Source of the DNA: Atherix ibis
Lineage: Eukaryota > Arthropoda > Insecta > Diptera > Athericidae
Reading direction: 5' to 3'
DNA length: 64,000 bases
Assembly (NCBI GenBank): GCA_958298945.1
Contig: OY282610.1
Coordinates: forward strand, 36,897,667 to 36,961,666
How positions within the stretch are numbered: position 1 is the first letter of the stretch; each line of letters starts with the position of its first letter. Position numbers and translations under genes: made by a program. Below are positions 35,886-46,559 of this stretch, piece by piece. The notes beneath the pieces are model-generated. The model had not been told where the DNA came from and searched no databases. It was given only the letters and a program-made list of their open reading frames with translations.

Positions 35886-36555
35886 ATAAGTTAAATAAAA
35901 TTTACAATATTTAAAATTTCGGTTATCATTAAACTCTTATTTTATTACAATATATTGTTTATATATTGCCATTATGTATAAAATATTGTATAATGCAAAT
36001 AGCTAGCAAGGTGACTTCCTGCAGGACTCGATTCTTTTAAGATAATTTTTGACGATAATTTTTGCACGTCTGTGATACGGCCATTATCTTACAAAACTGC
36101 ATATTTTTTACTCAATAAAGTCAAAATTAATTGTTTTGTGTGGCTTGTGGTGTTTTTTTTTGTTGGAACCACACATATATTCAGGCCAAAAAAAAGTCGG
36201 TTTTTATACGGCCAAAGAAATATGGCTCAATGACTACTTCAGACCAAAATTCTCAACGGTCAGTCACTTTTTTCGGATACAATGTCTTTTCCACTAGTAA
36301 ATTTTCAGAGCCTCATATATGACAATTCTGCATATTAAGGTCTGTATACCGAGTGATAGCTGGAGACATTTTTTTCGGCTGCTATTGTTTCAGCACCCAA
36401 TCGGTGAATTTTTGGAGGCATAAGGGAAGCTGGTAACGCCAATCCATATGCAACATGATATCGCCAAATGGTATCATGGTCGTGGCGCTACACAATGATA
36501 TCTGCTTTTTGACTTAGAGTACTTACATACAAATAAACAAAAATAGTGTTTTAAG
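35886..36555. other. Gene-free stretch
   Basis: AT-rich with a slightly GC-richer patch at 36340-36490. Nothing recognisable. Confidence 0.45.
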
Positions 36556-36559
36556 AAAA

Positions 36560-37110
36560 ATGACAGAAAAAAAATTCGAGCAATGATGTGCCATCAAATT
36601 TTGTGTTGAGCTTGGCACAAGCTTCACTTACGAAAAAGTGCAACGAGACCATGGGGTATTTTTCCTTATGAAGAGCGCAAGTTTTTTGGTGGTAAAAATA
36701 GTTCTTGGAGGGCCAAGAAATAGTATGGAAATGTGATGAAAATGTGGAACCTTTCAAGGATTTTTTTTTATAAAAAAGCCGTTGAAAGGTTCAGAAATGA
36801 TAAATTAAACATTGGAGTTAATTGAATAATCTAGCTTGACAATGTCTCCTGTCTCACGGCCATCTCCATAAGAGAGTTTTTGTTGATTTCTTATGATTAT
36901 ACAGAAAAAATAATTCCTACGGTTACACAGCCCCCCTTCCCCTCTATTGTACCCGATCTCAGTCCATGTGACATTTTTGCTTCCCTAAAATTAAAAAAAA
37001 AACACTTCGAAGCGAAAAATAATTTTTAATGTTTTCGAAAACATCCATAGGAGTATAATCGATGAGCTAAAGGTGATTCCAGTGACCAGAATTCCAATTT
37101 AAAAGTTTTT
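36560..37110 (+). mobile_element. Deleted mariner remnant (separate lineage)
   Basis: The plus strand starts with MTEKKFEQ, a stop, then AIKFCVELGTSFTYEKVQRD, the N-terminal helix-turn-helix region of a mariner. After a gap that removes the catalytic core it continues AISIREFL (36865-36890), IVPDLSPCDIFASLKLKKKH (third Asp; 36950-37010), and FEAKNNF plus decayed tail. The LSPCDIF block differs from the other lineages in the window. Inactive. Confidence 0.65.
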
Positions 37111-37119
37111 TTAAAAAAT

Positions 37120-38080
37120 AAATTGATTAGTCGAAAAAGTTCGTGGCGTTTTTGAATAAAATAAATACGCTTAAATCTGATTGTTAAAATCAATGTATTC
37201 TAAACCGAATCTTCTCGATTATTATTGACAATGTTTCGCCATTTTTTTGGTAGAGCCATGATCCTATCAGTATGGAACTTCTGTGGTTTGTGGTTGGAAA
37301 ACTGAATCAAGTGGTTTATATAGGACTCTATTGAGAGTTCTGCAGTGATCGAAGGCACTATGTCTGAGCTATACGGTGGATACATCAAAACTTCCCAGCT
37401 AAGCTCTTTTAATTTTTGCTGAGTCATTAGAGATATGTGTGGTCGAGCGTTATTGTGATGGGAGATGACACCCTTTCTATTAATCAATTCTGGCAGGTTT
37501 TCTCTCAATCGCTTAGCGTAATCTCTCGAGTTTGATCCCTTCCATTCCCAACATACACACAGTATAACCTAATTGGTCGTCAATCCTGGCTTTGAAATTG
37601 TTTGTCCTCATTCCTGTCTCTCTTCCCATGATACTTTTTGAACGATATTCTTATATTTTACGCATTTTCTATCACCAGTTATGATTCACCTCAGAAAATA
37701 GCTTGATTTCATTGTGCTACAGCAGCGTATAACAGATCTTATTTTTCACACTCAATTCATGAGGCACACAAAAATCGATTTTCTTTTTAAACTCAGACTT
37801 TCATAAATGGTTTGAGACGATTTGATGATGAATGTTTAGTTTATAAGCTATATTATTACTGCTGATATATCAGTTTTGGTAAATTTTTTCGAGAATTTCG
37901 TCACTTTTTTTATCGAAATTTCCCGAACCATTTGCGTAAAATATAGCAAATTTTCTCCATTGATATACTACATCGATTTCAATTAAAAAATTTCGCTACT
38001 CAAAGCTTCAAGGGTCACTTTTAATCTACTTTTAACTCCATCTATTGGCAAACACTACGAACTAACTGATATAACAGAAA
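37120..38080 (-). mobile_element. Mellifera/cecropia-like mariner, internally deleted
   Basis: Inverted-repeat-like ends are AAAAAGTTCGTGGCGTTTTT near 37125-37145 and AAACACTACGAACTAACTGA near 38050-38070. On the minus strand, from high to low, a VCLMN/VCVPHEL-like motif lies near 37775 and ITGDRKCVKY (first Asp) near 37670. ILCVCWEWKG lies near 37550. A deletion follows, then LRENLPELINRKGVISHHNN, with the second Asp of HDNARPH changed to N (HHNNARPH). Last are LKELSWEVLMYPPYSSDIVP and a decayed end at 37200. Several frameshifts and the Asp-to-Asn change make it inactive. It lies just 5' of the host exon at 38103. Confidence 0.75.
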
Positions 38081-38102
38081 ATTTTCCTCTTATATAATTC
38101 AG

Positions 38103-38596
38103 GATGAGAAAGATACAAATTCTGAAGCGATCAAGTAAAAATGTTGAGGCAATAAACAATGTTGCCAAGCCGGAAACTGAAAAAGTTGAAAAGGTTAAGG
38201 AGCCAGAGAAGTTAGCAGAGGATAAACTGCCTAAAATTAAAAAGGAATCATCGCAGCAGGTCGAAGTTGTTAAAGAAGTTGTTGTCGAAGAGGGTGGCGA
38301 TGGTGAGGTGGAAGAAATAATCGAAGTCGAAAAGGTGGAAGGCGATGAAGATGGTGAAATTATCGACGAGAAAATTGTCAAGAAGGTTATTGTTAAAAAG
38401 GAATTAAAGAAAACCGATAGCGTTACCGCCGAGCCAGCCGATGGTGCTACCGAGGTTTTCGTTAAAGTTCAACTGACGCAAAAATTGATGACAGCAGCTG
38501 ATGCCGATAAGGACGATAGTAAAGAACAGCAACAGCAGACACAAGCAGAACAAAAACCACAAGCACAACAAAAGAAACAAAAACAGAAACACCAAA
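38103..38596 (+). CDS. Host exon encoding a Lys/Glu-rich, then Gln/Lys-rich protein segment
   Basis: Preceded by a good acceptor, TTATATAATTCAG at 38090-38102, with an in-frame TAA upstream at 38095. The frame reads MRKIQILKRSSKNVE (ATG at 38104, one base after the acceptor), so the Met may be internal or a true start. Residues 20-110 are strings of K/E/V (VEVVKEVVVEE, IIEVEKVEGDEDGE, KKVIVKKELKK). Next comes VFVKVQLTQKLMTAADADKD, then a Gln/Lys tail. KIQILKR faintly resembles the SUZ-type RNA-binding motif (..IRILKRP..); this is only a hint. From codon ~165 on, the frame runs into antisense mariner DNA and stops at 38674-38676. No convincing donor site is seen; TTT|GTAATC at 38605 is weak. 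Codon use is richer in GC than the neighbourhood, so I take it as real coding DNA. The parent gene is not recognised. Confidence 0.65.
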
Positions 38597-38835
38597 AGCA
38601 GTTTGTAATCAACAATTCCCTTCCAGTCCCACCATATACACAGTATAACCTTATTGGCCATAAATCCTGGCTTTAAGGTTGTTTGTAATCCTTTTTGAAC
38701 GATATTCTTATATTTTACTCATTTTCCATCGCTAATTATGATTCACTTCATAAAATAGCTCGATTTCATTGCGCTTCAGCAGCCTATCTCAAATTATTGT
38801 TAAGTTACTCAATTCAGTTGTTTTTTTTTTAACTT
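38597..38835 (-). mobile_element. Mariner fragment joined to the host exon
   Basis: The minus strand reads KVILCIWWDWKGIVDYKLL across 38597-38655 (the WWDWKG block), preceded on that strand by decayed sequence. At the DNA level 38610-38800 parallels 37545-37740 (ACACAGTATAACCT, TCCTGGCTTT, GAACGATATTCTTATATTTT). It therefore belongs to the same lineage as the copy at 37120-38080, in the same orientation. The part encoding the C-terminal half of the transposase is absent and the host exon lies in its place. Confidence 0.75.
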
Positions 38836-38849
38836 TTTCAAAAAACCCA

Positions 38850-40866
38850 TATTAAATGCTTTGCTTGCACACGTTTTGGCTCGTCTTCGATTTTTGCCCA
38901 TTTTTGACCAAAAATAGCATCGCATTACCAGGTGTATAAGCTTAAATCCGCTGTTTAAAAGCAAAAACAAATTTAGTCAAAGTACTTGCCATCGTTAGCT
39001 ACACATTTTTTCCATCTCCCAGGCAATTTGGGGATACCACTACAAAAAAAATTCCTTCTCTTTCGAGGCAAACCACTCATCAAGCCATTTTCGGACGTCT
39101 TTGTAAGAATCGAAGTGCTGCTCAGCGAGCGCGTGGCCCATTGACGAAAAAAGGTGGTAGTCGGAAGGGGCCAGGTCTGGTGAATAAGTGTGGTGGGGTA
39201 GCACCTCCCAGTTGAGTGTCTCCAAGTAGTTTCGGACTATTTTTGACGTGTGCGATGGTGCGTTGTCGTGGAGGAAAATCAGCTTGTAATGTCTTTATTG
39301 ATAATCCGTCCTTTTTACACACAGAGCACGGTGCAATTTTATCAGTTGTTGGTGGTAGCGATGGGCATTGACAGTTTCACCAGGTTTCAACATCTCATAG
39401 TGGACGATACCCTGCTGATCCCACCAAACGCACATCATCATCTTCCGCCCGAAGCGATTTGGTGTTGGGGAAGATGTTGATGGTTGGCCGGGACCAACCC
39501 AGGATTTCTTGCGTTTAAGATTCTCGAAATATATCCACTTTTCATCGCCTGTCAAAATCCGATGCAGGAACGACTTTCTTTTTGGTCTGGCGAGCAAGAT
39601 TTCGTATGTGTTTTGGTGTCGCTCCATCTGTCTATCGTTCAATTCATGCGGCTTCCATTTCCCGTTTTTTTCAATCTTCCCCATGGCACGCAGATGCATG
39701 GAAATGGCTGGTTGAGGAACACCGAATTGCTTCGCGAGCATTTTTTGCGATTGGTATTGTCTTCGTCCAAAAGAGCCTGCAATTGATGGTCCTCAACCTG
39801 CCTACGCCGGTTTTCACGCTTCTTGTCCCACAAGTCATAATTGCCGTCTCTGAACCGACGAAACCAATCTCGGCACGGTGTTTCCGATAAAGAACTGTCA
39901 CCATAGGCCTCCATAAGCATTCGATGCGATTCGGCAGTCGATTTCTTCAAATTGAAGCAGAAAAGCAGAGCTTCCCGCATATTATCTTTTTCTGGCCCAA
40001 AACTAGACATGATTACCAAAAGAAAAATTTATGTTTTCATACGAAATTATTGACAATGTATACTGATTAATGTTGGCAGATATCAAACTCATAAAACAAG
40101 TATGGCGTGCCCATGGTAGCTTAATAGGCTTACTCACACCATCTATTACCAAACAGCGGAATTAAGCTTATACACCAGGTAACATTGCTAAGGAGCTGTT
40201 GGATTTTGTCCGCGACAACAACCTAAATTTGCTCCAGAGGGTCATAACTGGTGACGAATCATGGGTATATGGTTATGACGTGGAAACTCAAGCTCAATCA
40301 TCCCAATGGAAGCCGCCGCACGAGCCAAGACCGAAAAAAGCGCGCCAAGTTCGGTCGAATGTGAAGATTTTGCTTACAGTTTTCTTCGATTGCAGGAGCG
40401 TGGTGCATCATGAGTTCTTGCCACAAGGTAGAACGGTCAATAAAGAATATTACCTGCAAGTTATACGCAAGTTACGTAAAGCAATCCGCCAGAAACGCCC
40501 GGATTTGTGAAAGAACAAAAATTGGCTTTTGCACCATGATAACGCCCCTGCTCACATTTTTGGCCAAAAACAACACACTAATAATGCCGCAGCCATCGTA
40601 TTCCCCAGATCTGGCCCCCTGTGACTTTTTCTTGTTCTCGAAATAGATTCTTTGATCCATTTTTTGCAATGGGCAAAAATCGAAGACGAGCCAAAACACT
40701 TGGAATCAAAGCAGTTGTCAAAACTTAACTGAATATTCAAAATGATCGAACTTGTCGGTATAATTAAGAGACATGAGTACCAATATAACGCCATAAAAAA
40801 AATGAAAATCGAATATACGTAACCCGCGGAAATTCAAAATTCGCGATACATTTTGAACAGACGTCG
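38850..40866 (+). mobile_element. Long-terminus mariner, host of a nested mariner
   Basis: The left part, 38850-38927, matches the inner left terminus of this family (GCTTTGCTTGCACACGTTTT, GGCTCGTCTTCGATTTTTGC). The right part, 40180-40866, encodes the C-terminal half of a mariner transposase on the + strand. It includes NIAKELLDFVRDNNLNLLQR, VITGDESWVYGYDVE (first Asp, ~40250), LLTVFFDCRSVVHHEFLPQG, and RKLRKAIRQKRPDL followed by a TGA stop at 40508-40510. Out of frame follow LLHHDNAPAH (second Asp, ~40540) and a SPDLAP.DFFLF-like block (~40600-40640). The element ends TTTTGAACAGACGTCG at 40866, followed by TA. The N-terminal half is deleted, and an independent mariner (38928-40179) was later inserted at a TA. 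Inactive. Confidence 0.8.
38928..40179 (-). mobile_element. Full-length Mos1-like mariner (D34D), 1,252 bp
   Basis: Perfect or near-perfect terminal repeats GGTGTATAAGCTTAAATCCG (left) and AATTAAGCTTATACACC (right) lie between TA dinucleotides at 38926-38927 and 40180-40181. The minus-strand transposase starts MSSFGPEKDNMREALLFCFN (~40010), with HTH blocks CRDWFRRFRDGNYDLWDKK and FGVPQPAISMHLRAMGKIEK. The linker WKPHELNDRQMERHQNT comes next, then TGDEKWIYFEN (first Asp codon 39544-39546), WWDQQGIVHYEMLKPGETVN, HDNAPSH (second Asp 39265-39267) and YSPDLAPSDYHLF (third Asp 39160-39162). The last two Asp are separated by exactly 34 residues. Defects: a one-base frameshift near 39750, a TAA stop at 39295-39297 and a frameshift in the T-run near 39045. 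It is otherwise nearly intact, so a young but dead copy. Inserted inside the mariner 38850-40866. Confidence 0.92.
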
Positions 40867-42779
40867 TACATGGATTTATCTTACCTTTGATTTCAATAAC
40901 AACGGTGGGCTACCGCAACGACTAGCAAAACAATTCAAAACGAATTCTTAATCGACGATAAAATCGTTTGTCGTCGGAATTTAGTACATTCCCATAAGAT
41001 TGTGAAGGTTTGAACATTTTAACAGCAACAACCCCCATATGCATGTCATTTGTCGTAATAGCCGAAATTGAGTTCTTACCAATCATTGCCTGTTGCGCTC
41101 GGCCTATTCCCTCTCCCATTTCTCTTTGCCATTTCTCTTAGTTCGCTTTAGAGCAAAACACCAACGATCCATGGACGATCATCATTGTTCGTTCTCTTAA
41201 CGATTATTATGTGTCAGTTAAGCAGTTTTTTTTTCGTTGCTCTTTTCTAAATAAAAAATTTAAAAAAAAAAACCAAAGAAAATCTTAAAAATAAAAACTA
41301 TGACAGAAAATGCAAATAATAAAAAATGAAAATTAAAAAAACAAAACAAAAGAATCAAGATTTTTTTCTTCTATTACTGTCCTTCTCTCTACTAGCTTAA
41401 ATTTATAATTTGTATTATGTTTTTTTCTTGTTTTTCAACGTGTTGGTGGTTTTTGTTCGTTCAACTAAGGAAGTAAAGAAGAAAAAAAATTCGCATTTAA
41501 TTCTACTTAACATTTTCCTGGTAAAAGCTGTCAAGCCTGTCCATTTGCAATTTTACTGTCTCTATTCTCTTTTGAGAGGTTATTTTTTGTTCCTCTTCAT
41601 TGTCTTTTGATCGTTTTTTTCTTTTCTTTATTACAATTTTTTTCTTAGCAAAGAAAACTCTTTTTCTTCCTCTCTAACATATTTTATTTGCATACGAAAA
41701 TGAAAATAGTTAATTTTTATCTTTTTATCTTTTCGTTTTTCATTCTAATTTTTCGACCAAGAAAGTTGACAGATGCTAGAAAAATTATTACCAACATAAA
41801 AATAACAAAAAATAAGTTAAGCTTCTTTAATGAAATCGCTTTTTTCTTCTTCTTCTTTTTAGCATATTTCTTTTCTTTTGGATTTTATATAAATTTTTTT
41901 TTTAAAGAATTTTTGTTGTTGTTTTTTTTGTTGTTTATTAAAATTATTGCAAAATGTAAAACACAGGAAATATTAAGAAAATAATAATAATACAATAATA
42001 ACAACAAAAATTCAAATGCATTAAATATAATAAAATTCCTTGTGTACAAGATGAAGGTCTCAACAAAAAAAAATTGTTTTATTGATAAGAATCTTAAAAG
42101 TTTTGCTTGAAAAATTGGGTCTTCTCATATTTAGATTGACTAGTGTTCAGCATATAAATAGTTTAAGACTAGTTGCTTATACCAAATTATTACAAAAAAA
42201 AGAAAAAATAATTGAATTTTTGTAAGCCAGGGTTATGTTGACGTTATGGAAAGATAACAAGAAAGATAATATTTAGAAACGAGTATTTTGTAACTTTTTG
42301 ATTTTAAATTCTTTTTTTTTCTATTTCTTTTGTTTACAATTTTTAATTTTATAATATTTTTATAAGGAAATTTTCTTTTATTTATTGCTTTTTCATTTAA
42401 GATTAATAATTTGAGAATTTTCTTTTAATTTGAGAACAATTTACTAACTGGTATAATTATCTGGGACATTTTATTGTAGTTTTAATCAGTAAAAAATTAC
42501 CGAAGTTCTACTTATACTCGTCTTTGAAGGAAATTTAATTAATTTTAATTAGAGATTTTTAAAGTAAGAAAAAAAAATTATCTAAAATTAAAAAAATTAA
42601 TTTTAAAATTTAAATTTGCATAAAATTGGTATAAAAATAATAATTTTTTTGAAATATTTTTAAAAGAAAAAGTCGACTAGGAAAGTCTAAAAAAAGTCTA
42701 AATTTCTCATTATTGGAGACCAATTGACATCAACAAATCTGAAAATTCTGCGTTCGAGGATGTTTTTGCGCAAGAAAAA
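40867..42779. other. AT-rich gene-free stretch
   Basis: Poly-A/T rich with T-rich open frames (41410-41610, 41688-41984) of Phe/Leu/Lys composition and no motif. No supported feature. Confidence 0.5.
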
Positions 42780-43200
42780 CAAATTTTTTTATGTACAACC
42801 TTTAAGTTTAGGCCTTAAAAAGTCGTTTGAGGCATGGTCGTTGCGCTCACAACTGATGGTAACGATCTCTTTCTTCTTCGATATTTTCAAAGAAATATGA
42901 GCCAACAACACTTGTAGGTCAAAAAAATTAACAAAATAATATTTTCGGTACTTCGACCGATATGATCGAAAGCATCGATGTCTGTCCTCAAAGAAGTTTT
43001 CGAAGAATTGCCTGTTGTCGTTCTATCTTGCTGGAACCATATGCCAGGGTTATTCAAAACTGGCGGTCATAAAAGTACCCCAAAGATGATTTCTCTCATC
43101 TTCGAAAAAATATGGACCGATAACTTTATCGGCCACAATTCCACACTAAACAGTGGACCTAACAGGATATAATTGACGCTGAGCACAGGACGTGGGAGAG
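42780..43200 (-). mobile_element. Very degenerate Tc1-like transposase remnant
   Basis: The minus strand reads GPLFSVELWPIKLSVHIFSK near 43090-43155 and GIWFQQDRTTTGNSSKT near 43000-43050. The order GP.F...V..N..M and .WFQQDGATCHT is that of the Tc1-like family elsewhere in the window, with the catalytic QDGA changed to QDRT. Ends not determined. Confidence 0.5.
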
Positions 43201-43689
43201 TTTTATACCAGCCAACAGGTTAATTTCCTATAAATTCCCACATGGCCTCAGTGCCCAGCACAAATCACTCGCAACTTCCATTGTCATATTTGTTTGATCC
43301 AAAATTTGATAGGAGTTTAAGGGATCATTTTTATAACTTTTCTTTTAATTTTTAAATAATTTTTCTTTAATTTTAAAGCAATTTTCTATAAGTTTATCTA
43401 TTTCTAAAAAATTAGAAAATATTTCTTTAATTACATTAATAAACTTAGTTTGGAGCTTGCAAGACTCAATCCTTTTATTGATGACTTTTTTTTCCACATT
43501 TCGAGCTGTAATAATTCGATTTTTAAATGATCCAAAGTTTTAATATTTAAAAAATTAACCGGTCCAATTGACATCATCAAATTTTGATATTGTGGATCCT
43601 GAAAACTTTTCGTAAAATAATTCTAAAATTTATTATATTTTTTTTTGCTTTTAAGGTCTCCTTTTTTTTTGTTATGATTACTTATGATA

Positions 43690-43870
43690 AAGATTAAAAT
43701 CGCGAAGTTTTTGCCAGAAAAAGATGCTTCTCAAACGGTTATAATGCTCAGACTTGGCGGTACGGAGCTCTCTTTTAATATTTTCATAAAAATACAGACC
43801 AATGACACCTTTAGACGAAAAGGTACACCAAAATGTGATACTAGGTTTTTTTTACAATCACTTGTGGATT
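43690..43870 (-). mobile_element. Second remnant similar to 42850-42960
   Basis: GAGCTCTC..TTAATATTTTCATAAAAATA and CAGACCAATGACACC parallel GATCTCTT...GATATTTTCAAAGAAATA and GAGCCAACAACAC at 42864-42910. This suggests another decayed copy of the same transposase region. Weak but recurrent. Confidence 0.35.
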
Positions 43871-43987
43871 ATTAGAGCCCTTGTATATGGTGGAAGTTTG
43901 CTCTAAGCGGGGAATACGTCTCATAATTGATAGATGTCAAATGACAGGACTATATTTTTCCGAGCACAAAATTGATAATCCTGTATA

Positions 43988-44268
43988 CGAGGTCTGTTCA
44001 AAAATTATCGCGAATTTTGAATTTCAGCGCATTACGTTTATTCGATTTTCGATATTATGTTGGTACTCATGTCTCTCACTTATGCCGACAAGTTCGGCCA
44101 TTTTGAATGTTCAGTTAACTTTTGACAGCTGCTTTGCTTGCACGTGTTTTGGCTCGTCTTCGATTTTTGCCCATTCCAAAAAATGGATCAAAAAATCTGT
44201 TTCGGGAACAAGAAAAAATCACAGGTAGCCAGATCTGGAAAATACGGTGGCTGCGGCATTATTAGTGT
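43988..44268 (-). mobile_element. Long-terminus mariner, left-end fragment
   Basis: TA followed by CGAGGTCTGTTCAAAAATTA at 43986-44007, then the long terminal sequence (GCCGACAAGTTCGGCCATTT, GCTTTGCTTGCACGTGTTTT, GGCTCGTCTTCGATTTTTGC). The minus strand then reads back through FFLVPETDFLIHFL into the YSPDLAP-type block (CCAGATCTGGAAAATACGGT). The other end is missing. Confidence 0.8.
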
Positions 44269-44689
44269 ATTGTATTTATTTATTGCTCTCCAAAAAGAGA
44301 TTTTGATTGAAATTTAATTTTTTAATTTGCATTATTGCAATAATTCTGCGAACAGAGCCATCTAGTGGAAAAAGTATTATTAGCCAATGAGAGGGATTTC
44401 TTTTTATTGCACTTTTTTCTTAGATACAGACCCATCGATTGGATAGTCTACCAATTAGAACTTTTTTTGTCTTCCAAAGACTCTAAATTAGCTATATTGA
44501 CAATTTTGTAATTGATTTTTTTAACATATTCACAGTAGAAAGTATACCATTTATTATAATAGTTTCAGTTTTACTTGAAATAAATAAATTTTACTGCAAT
44601 TGGTGAATAAATTTTGTGTCTATGGGTTTGGTATAAATTATACCAATAACAAAACACGTGTTCATATATGTCATGCATCTGAAAATATT
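44269..44689. other. Gene-free stretch
   Basis: AT-rich. Contains a short palindrome, TTGGTATAAATTATACCAA, at about 44628-44646. Nothing else supported. Confidence 0.5.
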
Positions 44690-45235
44690 GGTTCGGTGAG
44701 TGAACATGTTGCAGAGGATCCAGTTTTATCGGTTCTTAATAATGAGGCCTGTTCATAATGGGACCATATGGTCAATTTCGCATAATAATTTGTCCCTTAA
44801 GCCTTATAAGATCAATAGAGTCCCAATTTGCTTCGTCAAAATTTCACTGATTGGAGCATTAAATATGTTGTTGGTTTTTTTTTCAGAAAAAATTATCTCC
44901 TCAGACGAAGCCCATTTTCACTTAGGTGGCAATGTTAACAAGCAAAAAAATCCAAGATCAGTTATTGAACAATCACTATATTCATCATGTGCTACTGTAT
45001 AGTGCGCTTTACCACATGGTAACCAATTTTTTATGGCATATATTTGATGTTATAGATGTCGAGGACTTGTGGTTCGATTTATTGGAAATCAAATTCAATG
45101 GACGTCTAATTTCGCAAAGAGGTATAGTCAATTGGTCATCAAGATCATGTACCGTGAAAGATAAGATTTATGAGCTCAAAACCAATATCGGCCACGTCAT
45201 CAGACAAAAGATCCATAATTATATTGTATAAAAAT
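44690..45235 (+). mobile_element. Tc1-like transposase remnant (old copy)
   Basis: The plus strand reads IISSDEAHFHLGGNVNKQ at 44893-44945 (first Asp in SDEAHF). Then, in another frame, it reads DLWFDLLEIKFNGRLISQRG, NWSSRSC and VKDKIYELKTNIGHVIRQ at 45065-45210. The order matches the Tc1-like family, but the QDGA.CHT block and the LTPLDYFLWG block are deleted. The remaining flanks join EFNG..IS.RG..NWP.RSC to VKD..Y..K. Inactive. Confidence 0.7.
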
Positions 45236-45270
45236 ATGATCGAAAGTATCGATCATATTTTTATATAATT
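45217..45270. repeat. Hairpin TAAAAATATGATCGA / TCGATCATATTTTTA
   Basis: Arms 45229-45243 and 45249-45263 are exact reverse complements around AAGTA. The outer parts AATTATA / TATAATT also pair if a 5-nt bulge is allowed. Confidence 0.9.
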
Positions 45271-45439
45271 GTGAATCAAAGTTCTGATTGGTATAAAAAA
45301 AATGTTCCAAATCAAACTGAACAAGCTATAAAAATTTTAAAATAAATACTTTTATTTAATAGTATTCTTCGGACAATCCCTTACTATGGAAATTTTCAGT
45401 TATCACAAAACCAAAAAAAAAACCAGTAAATTCCCCAAA

Positions 45440-46160
45440 CACGTATACACTTATCAGCTTGTTTAGAATCCTTGGTAAAATCTTTGAAAAGCTCCTCTTA
45501 ATTACGCTTTTATCTTCTATTCTTGAAGATGCCAAAATTATCCCCAATCACCAGTTTGATTTCGGTTTTCAATAACGAAAAACTCCACAATCCAATAACG
45601 TCAGCATACCTCTGATCGAGTGTGGCACACCGTACTCAAGAGCTTCCTCTCCACCACATACTTTCTTATTTTAAGATCATATCTCTTCCAATGCCATTTT
45701 CAAATTAGAGTCAATAATGATTGTTCTGAAATACCCCCTATAAGAGCTGGTATGCCTCAAGGCAGTATCCTTGGTCCACTACTATACTTTATATTTATAC
45801 GTCTGACATCATCTGACATCCTAACGGACGATACCGCTATTCTTGCATCCCATTCCAATAATTAAATAGCCTCAAAATATCTATAATTCCATATTAAAAC
45901 TGCTTTAAGTGGTGAAGAGTGAAGAAGACCTTTACCCTCTGCAAAGATCCACCCATTCCTATATACCTTAATGGCAACAGATGACTTCCGTGGAATTCTT
46001 ACATGAAAACAAAAACCCTTGAACTTACGTTATAGACTACTGAACAACCGATCAGAACTGACATTAAAGAATAAACTTTAAACTTACAACACAATTTTAA
46101 AACCGATCTTTTCATGCGGAATGGACCCCTTGCGGTTCATTAATCTTTAATTCAATTTCT
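45440..46160 (+). mobile_element. Jockey-like LINE reverse transcriptase, degenerate
   Basis: Plus-strand blocks in order: LGKIFEKLLLITLLSSILED (45473-45530), AKIIPNHQFDFGFQ (45532-45573), VWHTVLKSFLSTTYFLILRS (45620-45680), CHFQIRVNNDCSEIPPIRAG (45690-45750), GMPQGSILGPLLYFIF (45750-45795), TDDTAILASHSNN (the YADD-box region, 45828-45865), and a tail with NRSELTLKNKL..YNTILKP near 46040-46105. This is the classic fingers-palm order of a Jockey-clade LINE. The DD pair of the active site is kept in TDDTAIL. The stretch between HQF.F and VWH is deleted and several stops are present, so it is inactive. Confidence 0.85.
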
Positions 46161-46559
46161 GCAATTTATGTTAAAATCCTCTGAAAGATCATTTATGCTT
46201 CATTTTATGTTCATACCAAAGTTATTCTCATTATAAAAAGTTTATGTGTTTTGCTCGTTATAAAAAGCTTCCGTCCCGATTATCTTAACACTAAAATCCT
46301 CTTGTTTAGAAAGAGGGAAATTGCCCAAAAGATTTTTTGAGGTATTAAATTGACTCGTTAGGTAAAGAAACGCCAATAGGTGTTTATGCTCGCAATATTC
46401 CCCTCCTGTCATTAAAGTGCTTTTTTTTTCATAAAATCTGTTTATGGTTTTTTTATGTATATTAAAGCAATGATTTTTTGTCTAATTTTAAACTGAATAA
46501 TTTTAATATTCCCGCCATATTTAATGATGCACAGAGATCCTCACAAAAAGTATATTATC
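46161..46559. other. Gene-free stretch
   Basis: AT-rich DNA between the LINE and the following array. The phrase CCCGCCATATTTAATGATG at ~46512 returns at ~47535, so flanking sequence of the array is duplicated. Confidence 0.5.

Noticed and set aside
38103..38596. Possibility that this exon continues the gene at 831-4423
   Set aside because: Reading phase is incompatible with the alternative donor at 3919, and the terminal exon already ends in a stop with UTR-like sequence after it.
39484..39890. Plus-strand open frames of 68-102 codons
   Set aside because: Antisense shadows of the Mos1-like transposase at 38928-40179.
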